44,796 nucleotides of DNA from Halobacteriales archaeon QH_6_64_20. Lineage in GTDB: Archaea; Halobacteriota; Halobacteria; Halobacteriales; Halococcaceae. Both the position numbers and the translations under genes were made by a program. Position 1 is the first letter of the stretch. Each line of letters starts with the position of its first letter. Below are positions 38,296 to 44,796 of the stretch, piece by piece. Under the pieces are notes generated by a model. That model saw only the letters and a program-made list of their open reading frames with translations. It searched no databases and was not told the DNA's origin. The stretch is taken from contig PXQR01000050.1 of assembly GCA_003021235.1 (NCBI GenBank), positions 1 through 44,796 on the forward strand, in the 5' to 3' direction.

Positions 38296-40242
38296 TCAGG
38301 AGGTATCGAGACGCGAGAGCAGTTCTCCGACGGACAGCACGTCCTCGCCGAGACCAAGGACTGACGCCGCCCGCGTCGCAACCGGTATCGTGACCCCGGC
38401 GCGCTCGATCGCCGCCCGATCCGAGTCGAAGACCGCTCGCGGCGGCCCGTCAGCGATCACCGCGCCGTCGGCGAGCACGACGAGGCGATCGGCGTGTTCG
38501 GCGGCGAACCCGACGTCGTGGGTAACGAGCACGACGAGGCGACCGGCACTGCGGCAGTCGTCGACGATGTCGCCGACGATCGAGACGCCACTCGAATCCT
38601 GGCCGCCTGTCGGTTCGTCGAGAACGACCGCGGGGGTGTCCATCGCGAGCACCGAGGCGATCGCCACCCGCCCGCGCTGTGCTCGCCCCAGATCGTAGGT
38701 ATCGGTGTCGCGAACGGCGTCGAGACCCGAGACGGCGAGGGCCTCTTCGACTAACTCGTCGACGCGTGCTTCGTCGTAGCCCAGTCGTTCGGGGCCGAAT
38801 CGGAGTTCGGATTCGACCGTCGGGCGAAACAGCTGGTCGTCCGGGTTCTGGAAACAGAGCCCGACCTCCCGAGCGAGCCTCGCAACGGGGGCCTCGCTGG
38901 TGTCACGCCCCGCGATCCGTACCGTGCCGCTCGTGGGCGTCAGGAGTCCGTTGAGCTGTTTCGCGAGCGTCGTCTTCCCGGCACCGTTGTGCCCGAGAAT
39001 CGCAACACAGCCGCCGTCCATGCTCAACGAGACGTCCGCTAGCGCGTCGGTCCCGCTCGCGTAGGTATGCGAGGCGTTCTCGACGTCGATCAACGGTGGG
39101 TCGTCGCTCGAAGCCGAGGCCGGGGGCGAAGCCGAATCCGACGGATCCGAGTTCGGCGGGTTCGCTTCCGACACGGCCGACTCCGGCGTGTTCGATCCCG
39201 ATGTGCCCGATTCCGACTCCGGTGGAACCGCCGCGGCCGAGTTCGATGGCGCCGACGCCGCTGGGGTCGTCGCCTCGCCGCTCGAAGCGCGGCGAGCGTT
39301 CGTCGATCGGAGTGCTTCGATGTCGGTTCCCACCTCCAGTTCGGCGACGGTCAGCGGCAGGTCGCCGTCGAACAGGCCGCGCTCGCGGAGTGCTCGGCCG
39401 ATCCGAAGCGTACCGGGAATCGTCACGGAGCCGTTGGACTCATTGGCCTCACTGGCCTCCTCGATCGCGGTGAGGACGGTTCGGGGATCGTCGTCGTAGC
39501 GAAGCCGGCCGTCCCCGAGGACGAGCAGGCGGTCGGCCCGCGGAGCCAATCGGTGCAGATCCTGGCTGACGAGGCAGATCGTGTACCCGGCCTCGTGCAT
39601 CGATTCGGCGAGATCGAAGACGGCCTCGGTGCCCGCCGGATCGAGCTGGGAGGTCGGCTCGTCGAGAACCAAGATACCCGGATCGAGCGCGAGCACCGAG
39701 GCGATCGCGAGGCGCTGGAGTTGCCCTCCGGAAAGCGTCCCCGGGTCGCGATCAGCAAGGGCTTCGATCCCGACGCGATCGAGACACTCGCGGGCGCGCG
39801 GCTCGATGTCCTCGCGGGGGGTTCCGATCCGCTCGAGGCCGAAGGCGACCTCCTCTAACACGGTGGTCGCCGCCCCGGTCAACTGGTCGAACGGGTCCTC
39901 GAAGACGTATCCGACGGTTTCGCCGAGTTCGCCGATCGACGACTCCGGGACGTCCGTGCCGGCGATCGATACGCTTCCGTCGAGATCGCCGTCGAAGAAG
40001 TGCGGAACGAACCCCGAGAGGCATCGACAAAAGGTGCTCTTGCCGGCGTCGCTCGGCCCCGTGATCCCGACGAACGTTCCTGCCTCGACCTGACAGTCGA
40101 CATCGATCAAGGCGGGCCGGGCGGAGTCGGCCTCCGACCCGGCGCTACTGCTACTGTCGCTATCGTCACTGTCGTTGCTATCGACGCCGCTCTTGTAACG
40201 AAAGGTGACGCCTTCGAAGCGGATGTCAGCCGAGGTCGTCAT
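38296..40242 (-). CDS. energy-coupling factor (ECF) transporter, two fused ATPase domains (EcfA-EcfA')
   Basis: Domain 1: GPSDAGKST, TLSGGQLQRLAIASVLALDPGILVLDEPTS; domain 2: GHNGAGKTTLAKQLNG, CFQNPDDQLF, YDLGRAQRGRVAIASVLAMDTPAVVLDEPTGG, VTHDVG; start at ATG 40242, 4-bp overlap with EcfT. Confidence 0.9.
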   Translation of the reverse strand: MTTSADIRFEGVTFRYKSGVDSNDSDDSDSSSSAGSEADSARPALIDVDCQVEAGTFVGITGPSDAGKSTFCRCLSGFVPHFFDGDLDGSVSIAGTDVPESSIGELGETVGYVFEDPFDQLTGAATTVLEEVAFGLERIGTPREDIEPRARECLDRVGIEALADRDPGTLSGGQLQRLAIASVLALDPGILVLDEPTSQLDPAGTEAVFDLAESMHEAGYTICLVSQDLHRLAPRADRLLVLGDGRLRYDDDPRTVLTAIEEASEANESNGSVTIPGTLRIGRALRERGLFDGDLPLTVAELEVGTDIEALRSTNARRASSGEATTPAASAPSNSAAAVPPESESGTSGSNTPESAVSEANPPNSDPSDSASPPASASSDDPPLIDVENASHTYASGTDALADVSLSMDGGCVAILGHNGAGKTTLAKQLNGLLTPTSGTVRIAGRDTSEAPVARLAREVGLCFQNPDDQLFRPTVESELRFGPERLGYDEARVDELVEEALAVSGLDAVRDTDTYDLGRAQRGRVAIASVLAMDTPAVVLDEPTGGQDSSGVSIVGDIVDDCRSAGRLVVLVTHDVGFAAEHADRLVVLADGAVIADGPPRAVFDSDRAAIERAGVTIPVATRAASVLGLGEDVLSVGELLSRLDTS

Positions 40243-41015
40243 GCGAGAACGCGCCACCCGGCGGTCACGAGCACGCCGACGACGGCGAACGCTTGTAAGA
40301 GGCGTTCGGCGGGCGGTTCGCTCACCTGGTAGAGGTGGGTTCGCGGTCCCTGCCCGGAAAAGCCCCGGGCTTCGAGCGCGAGCGAGCGCGTCTGTGCGGA
40401 GACGAGCGCCCCGATGAGAAGCGGGCTCGCGAGCGCGACGAACGCCCGAAAACGATCGGTGAGCCCGCCGCTCACGTCCAATCCGCGGGACTGCTGGGCG
40501 TCCAGGATACGGCGGGCACGCGCTTGGAGATCGGGGACCAACTGCAAGGAAGCCAGAAAGACGTAGCTCACGTTCTCCGGGACGCCGCGCTCGATCAGCG
40601 CAGTTGTCAGCCGTTTGGGGTGGGTCGTCGCGACGAAGGTGAGCGCAACGACGACGAACGTCGCGAGGATCACGAGCGTCCGGAGCCCGAGGACGAGCCC
40701 GCCCTGCCAGACGGTAAGCGGGCCGAGCGTCGCCAGCGGAACCCGCCCTGCCGGGGTAAAGAGTCCGTGCAGAACGACGAGCCCGACCGCGAGCGGTGCC
40801 AGTACTGTCGCGGCCGTTCGGACTACGCTTCGCCCGACACCGCCGACGAAAGCGCTCAGCACCGCCAGCCCTAACGTGACGAGGAGTCCACCCCATCCCG
40901 GGAGGGCAAATGTCACGAGCACTAACGCGGCGCCACAGACGAGTTTCGTGACCGGGCTGAGAGCGTGGATCGGGCTATCGGCGGGCTGATAAGTGAAGAA
41001 ACCCGTGCCGTTCAT
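40239..41015 (-). CDS. ecfT: ECF transporter transmembrane component EcfT
   Basis: SPIHALSPVTKLVCGAALVLVTFALPGW...FLASLQLVPDLQARARRILDAQQSRGLD...AQTRSLALEARGF. Confidence 0.85.
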   Translation of the reverse strand: MNGTGFFTYQPADSPIHALSPVTKLVCGAALVLVTFALPGWGGLLVTLGLAVLSAFVGGVGRSVVRTAATVLAPLAVGLVVLHGLFTPAGRVPLATLGPLTVWQGGLVLGLRTLVILATFVVVALTFVATTHPKRLTTALIERGVPENVSYVFLASLQLVPDLQARARRILDAQQSRGLDVSGGLTDRFRAFVALASPLLIGALVSAQTRSLALEARGFSGQGPRTHLYQVSEPPAERLLQAFAVVGVLVTAGWRVLA

Positions 41016-41707
41016 CCCCGTAGCGACCGGAACCGCTCGGAGAGCCGGCCCGCTTTATCGAGTACCGGCGCGGCGGTCGACGGCCGGTATCGCTCGGGAA
41101 CGCGTTTCGCGATGAGCGCGGCGAGTACCGCCGTAATGACCTTGTCGACCGGTTCGACGACGATCGTCTGTCCGATCACCGCCCCCCACAGCTCCGATCC
41201 GGTGGCGAGGAAAAATCCCGTCACGGCGTCCGATCCGGTGCCCGTGACTCCGCCGAAGACGGTGACCGTGATAGGCGCGCCCAGCGCGATCGAGAGAAAG
41301 GCGACGACGAGCCCGACACCTACGATCCGTCCGTAGGTCCGAAACCAACCACGATTGGCCATGTAGCCCGCGGCGAGGCCGAAGGCGACCTGGAGCGGCG
41401 TGTAGGGGATAAAGGTCGGATTGACGAGCACGCCCTCGACGAGGTTGACGAACAGCCCCGTGAGCGCCGCCGCCCACGGCCCGACGAGCACCGCGATCAG
41501 CAGTGTCCCGAGCGCGTCGAGGTAGATCGGGAGCCGAAGCGCGTTCACGAAGAAGGCCGCGACGACACTGATCGCGACGCCGATCGGGATGAGCACCCAC
41601 GTCTGTGTCGTGAACTCCCCCCGGATCCCGTCGAGCACCGAGCCACCCTCGGCCGTCGTCTCGCTCATGTACGGATCCACCCCGTGTTCGAAGTCATTGA
41701 AATTCAT
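41012..41707 (-). CDS. ECF transporter substrate-binding S component
   Basis: FFVNALRLPIYLDALGTLLIAVLVGPWAAALTGLFVNLVEGVLVNPTFIPYTPLQVAFGLAAGYMANRGWF; 4-bp overlap with ecfT; SD-like ggaggtg just upstream on the minus strand. Confidence 0.8.
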   Translation of the reverse strand: MNFNDFEHGVDPYMSETTAEGGSVLDGIRGEFTTQTWVLIPIGVAISVVAAFFVNALRLPIYLDALGTLLIAVLVGPWAAALTGLFVNLVEGVLVNPTFIPYTPLQVAFGLAAGYMANRGWFRTYGRIVGVGLVVAFLSIALGAPITVTVFGGVTGTGSDAVTGFFLATGSELWGAVIGQTIVVEPVDKVITAVLAALIAKRVPERYRPSTAAPVLDKAGRLSERFRSLRG

Positions 41708-41728
41708 CTACACCTCCGATCTGAAGAT

Positions 41729-41747
41729 TGAAGAACATTCCTCTTCA
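41729..41747. promoter_or_regulatory. small palindrome upstream of the ECF operon (tgaaga-N7-tcttca)
   Basis: Perfect 6-bp arms 22-40 bp upstream of the S-component ATG. Confidence 0.35.
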
Positions 41748-41912
41748 TCGCTTCGATCCGCCGTGTCCTCGGTCCGTCGTGTCTCCGGCGGTTCCGGGCA
41801 GTGGCAATAACGCTCACCGAACAGGCACCGAACAGAGACGTTTCGTCGTTTTCACGCCCTCATGCTCTCGCATCCTCGTTTCTCGTGATCCGGTTTTCCG
41901 TGTTCCGTCTTC

Positions 41913-43283
41913 TCAGCACGACTCGTCGCGGGCGAGCGCTACCGTTCGATCGGCGAGCGTCGAGATCCGGGGGGTTGCGTACCCGCTGAGAGCCGTCTCG
42001 ACGCGGCCGGAAAGCGGTGCCGTCCATCGCTCGTCGAGTGCTTCCCGACCGCGGCGTAATCCGACGATCGAGCCGACCGTCGCGCCATTACAGTCGGTAT
42101 CGAAGCCCGCCTCGACCGCCCGGCAGATCGCATCGCCGAACCCCTCGCCCCACAGGAGCGAGATCGCGACGATCCGGGCGTTGCTGATCGCGTGGAATTT
42201 GCCGTAGAGGGTACTTTCGTCCCACCGGTCGCCGACGACTGCAACGGCCTCGTCGTAGGTGAGGCCGCGCTCGTACTGGTCGAGGACGTCCTCGATTGCC
42301 TCTGCGAGCCGTGAGGCCGCCGGGATCTGTACGAGTCCGGCCAGAAGGAGTCGTTCCCTGCTCGCTACCACTGGCGCGGCCGCGAGCATCGCCGCGACCC
42401 ACATCGCCCCGTAGATCCCGTTACGAACGTGACTGAGCCGCGCGTCGCGCCAAGCGAGTGTGGCGGCGAGCGTCGGTTGCCCGGGGGTGATCCACCCGTA
42501 GAGGTCGGCCCGGATCCCCGCCCCGATGAACTCCCGGTAGGGGTTCCGGGCGGTGGCCGTCGCCGGTGGCTCGTAACCGTTACAGACGTTCCGGTACGCG
42601 ACGCGTTCTGCGGTGTAAAGTCTCCCAACTGGAAAGCCCTCGATCCAGGTGTCGGAGACGTCGCTCGTCGTGAACTCGCGCCCGCACCGCTCTACCGTAT
42701 CGAGCGCCGCGATCGTGAAGTCGACGTCGTCGTCGCGGGGCATGCCGTCGGTCTCGTCAACGAACCCGGTCGTCGCATTCATCGGGTAGCGCTCGGCGAC
42801 CGCGCTGGGAACATCCGACGAGAGGTAGCCCTCAAGCGGGTAGCGATCGGTCTCGCGGAGGAATCCTTCGATCGTCTCGCCGTCCCACAGCTCGACGGGT
42901 TTGCCGAGCAGACACCCGGCACAGCGACCCGCCCACGCGCCGGCGATCCGGCCGTTGAGGTCGGCGGCAGTGGAACCGGCAACGTCCTCGGAGTCGAGAC
43001 CGCCAGCATCGTCGAGCGACGGGGCATCGACCGGTCGCGCCGCTCGGATCGCGTCGAGGTCGTTCGGCTCGTTGTACTCGTACCCCGACCGCTGGGGAAG
43101 CGTCGCGGCCTCGTCGAGGAGGTCCTCGGCAGCCGTCCGCCAGTCGGTAGTCCCGGTCGCATCGGCTTCGATCAGTGTATCGAACTCCGCGTCGAGCGTC
43201 TCGACCGCTCGCCCGGCGTCGGCGAGCTGTCGGCGCTCGGTGGCGAGGTCGGCCGGGCCGAGCTGTAGGTACTCGATCGTCAT
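41913..43283 (-). CDS. ADP-ribosylglycohydrolase family protein
   Basis: GRIAGAWAGRCAGCLLGKPVELWDGETIEGFL...GMPRDDDVDFTIAALDTVER...GFDTDCNGATVGSIVGLRRG. Confidence 0.85.
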   Translation of the reverse strand: MTIEYLQLGPADLATERRQLADAGRAVETLDAEFDTLIEADATGTTDWRTAAEDLLDEAATLPQRSGYEYNEPNDLDAIRAARPVDAPSLDDAGGLDSEDVAGSTAADLNGRIAGAWAGRCAGCLLGKPVELWDGETIEGFLRETDRYPLEGYLSSDVPSAVAERYPMNATTGFVDETDGMPRDDDVDFTIAALDTVERCGREFTTSDVSDTWIEGFPVGRLYTAERVAYRNVCNGYEPPATATARNPYREFIGAGIRADLYGWITPGQPTLAATLAWRDARLSHVRNGIYGAMWVAAMLAAAPVVASRERLLLAGLVQIPAASRLAEAIEDVLDQYERGLTYDEAVAVVGDRWDESTLYGKFHAISNARIVAISLLWGEGFGDAICRAVEAGFDTDCNGATVGSIVGLRRGREALDERWTAPLSGRVETALSGYATPRISTLADRTVALARDESC

Positions 43284-43435
43284 ACGGGAACTCGGGGAGC
43301 CAAGCGGTTATACCGACCGGCAATGTACAGCGGTTCGAGGGGGACTCGTCCGGCGAAGGAGAGATACGGATACCGAGCGGAGTTCGAAGAGAACGATGAC
43401 ATGGGAAGAGCGCGAGCTAGCTACTCGACTCCTCT

Positions 43436-43457
43436 CGTTGCTGGGACGTTAGCAACG
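43436..43457. repeat. short hairpin cgttgct-N8-agcaacg
   Basis: Perfect 7-bp arms in the unexplained 43300-43627 intergenic region. Confidence 0.5.
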
Positions 43458-43627
43458 ATCACTGAAGAACTAATTCAACGAAGGGAAGAGAGCGCCAGAC
43501 CCCAAGGATCTGAAGCAGGTAGCTGTCCAGGGTGCTGTGCCGATCGATGAAGGAGTAGTAGACAGGTTCAGCGCACTCGGAACCTACCGAACTCTAACGG
43601 GCTAGTGAGGTGGAAAACCTGAAATCC

Positions 43628-44698
43628 CTACTCTAAGCGGTATCGCAACAGCGCCGCGATCCCGCCCAGGCTATTCAGCTGATCGCCGGGGGCGAACTCG
43701 CTCGAAAACACGGTGACGGAGCCGCCTTGATGTTCGGTGTTCTCGATGATCGTATCGACGTCGTGTTCCCAGTCGCCCCCGCCGGCGCGCTCGGCGCGCA
43801 GGCGTTCGTCGAGAATCAGCAACTGCTCTATCGCGCCGAACTCCGCGGCCTTCGAAACGGCGTCGACGCCGTAGGTCGCGGGCTCCTCGCGGGCGATCCG
43901 GCCGGTCAGCTCGTCGATCAGCTCGGCTTCCTCGGCGATCCGGGTTTCGGCCTGGATCTCGTCGACTGCGCCACGCTTGAGCACTTCGTGGACCCCGCGA
44001 TCGCCGATCGCGCTCGTGTCCACCGTAGTCGTGATTTCCCGTGCGACCTCGGGATGCTCGCGTTCGAAGTGTTTGAGCGCGTCTCCCTTAGTGAAGCCCG
44101 GGCCGGCGAGCAAGATCGCGTCGGCGTCCACGTGGCTGAGTACCGAGGCGAGTTCGCCGAATAGCTCCGAGCGGTCGCGGGCGTACTCGCCTTTCCCCGT
44201 GGGACCGGACAGCGAGACGCGTTCTTCGGCCCCGTACTGCGCTACGGTATGGACCGCCGCCGCACCTTCCTCGACCGTAGCGATCACCACGTCGGGCGCG
44301 TCGGTCGCCTCGATGGCCTCTTCGAGGCGTTGGGTCTGATCGGGTTTCCAGTGCTTTTCGATCTCGATCTCGGTGCGTTCCTCGATATTTAAACTGTGAT
44401 GTGCGCCGATCTGGTCCTCGCGGGAGGCCCACGTGATCACGCCCGAGACCCGCAAGCGGTTCGCGAACTTGTCGAATTCGGCCGATTCGGCGTCGAGGGT
44501 CACTCCCATGGGTTCGCGCTCGCCGCCGGTGTCCCGAACCCGGTCGTCGGCGCGCTGGATCCGCCGAGTGGTGTCGCCTGAGACGAGGTCTCCAGGTTCG
44601 ATGAGATAGGTGAGATGCCAGAGGTCGTCGAGGCTCTCGGGAACGAGCGTGACCCGCTCGCGCCCGCCCTCGACGTGCGTCCGGCCGTTTTCTCGCAT
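43628..44698 (-). CDS. pelA: mRNA surveillance protein pelota (Dom34 homolog)
   Basis: [78 protein letters not shown]...[16 protein letters not shown]; start at ATG 44698. Confidence 0.95.
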   Translation of the reverse strand: MRENGRTHVEGGRERVTLVPESLDDLWHLTYLIEPGDLVSGDTTRRIQRADDRVRDTGGEREPMGVTLDAESAEFDKFANRLRVSGVITWASREDQIGAHHSLNIEERTEIEIEKHWKPDQTQRLEEAIEATDAPDVVIATVEEGAAAVHTVAQYGAEERVSLSGPTGKGEYARDRSELFGELASVLSHVDADAILLAGPGFTKGDALKHFEREHPEVAREITTTVDTSAIGDRGVHEVLKRGAVDEIQAETRIAEEAELIDELTGRIAREEPATYGVDAVSKAAEFGAIEQLLILDERLRAERAGGGDWEHDVDTIIENTEHQGGSVTVFSSEFAPGDQLNSLGGIAALLRYRLE

Positions 44699-44796
44699 AA
44701 CGGTAGTAGAGAGCCCGGCGGTAAGTTCCTGGCTGTTTCCGGTGGCGAACGGTCGGCCGACTCCTCGTACCCGATTCACGCGCGGCGGATGATCGG

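Noticed and set aside
37212-38393. 393-aa plus-strand ORF antisense to MFS
   Set aside because: Asp/Arg/Gly-biased shadow ORF with no domain signature.
40243-40896. Upstream extension of the EcfA ORF to 40896
   Set aside because: Runs through the ecfT coding region in another frame; ATG 40242 with a 4-bp overlap is the expected start.
43380-43620. C/D-box sRNA in the pelA-ARH gap
   Set aside because: cGATGA and CTGA-like motifs exist but spacing and terminal stem do not fit a C/D sRNA.

Overview
This window looks like a haloarchaeal (class Halobacteria) chromosome segment: high GC, acidic proteomes, leaderless TATA-type promoters, and the haloarchaeal TFE-DUF2110 and pelota genes. I support about 36 protein-coding loci, one initiator tRNA-Met and a partial IS701-like transposase running off the left edge; that transposase is missing from the ORF track because it is incomplete in the window. 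Most of the very long antisense ORFs in the track are GC-driven shadow ORFs. The main points for follow-up are: (1) an ECF-type transporter operon (fused double ATPase, EcfT, S component) next to an ADP-ribosylglycohydrolase, in which the fused ATPase motifs suggest one canonical and one degenerate ATP site; (2) a transcription factor E whose zinc ribbon has lost two of four cysteines; (3) two genes (a phosphoribosyltransferase and an Lhr-type helicase) that each carry an internal frameshifting deletion removing a core catalytic motif; (4) a tandem ATGA-coupled pair of TMTC/PMT-like GT-C membrane proteins without TPRs; (5) a J-domain/[2Fe-2S] ferredoxin fusion; (6) acidic low-complexity tracts inserted in many unrelated proteins; (7) several hairpins and unexplained intergenic stretches. 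No CRISPR array, prophage or obvious defence island was seen. All family names come from reading motifs by eye; no database search was run.
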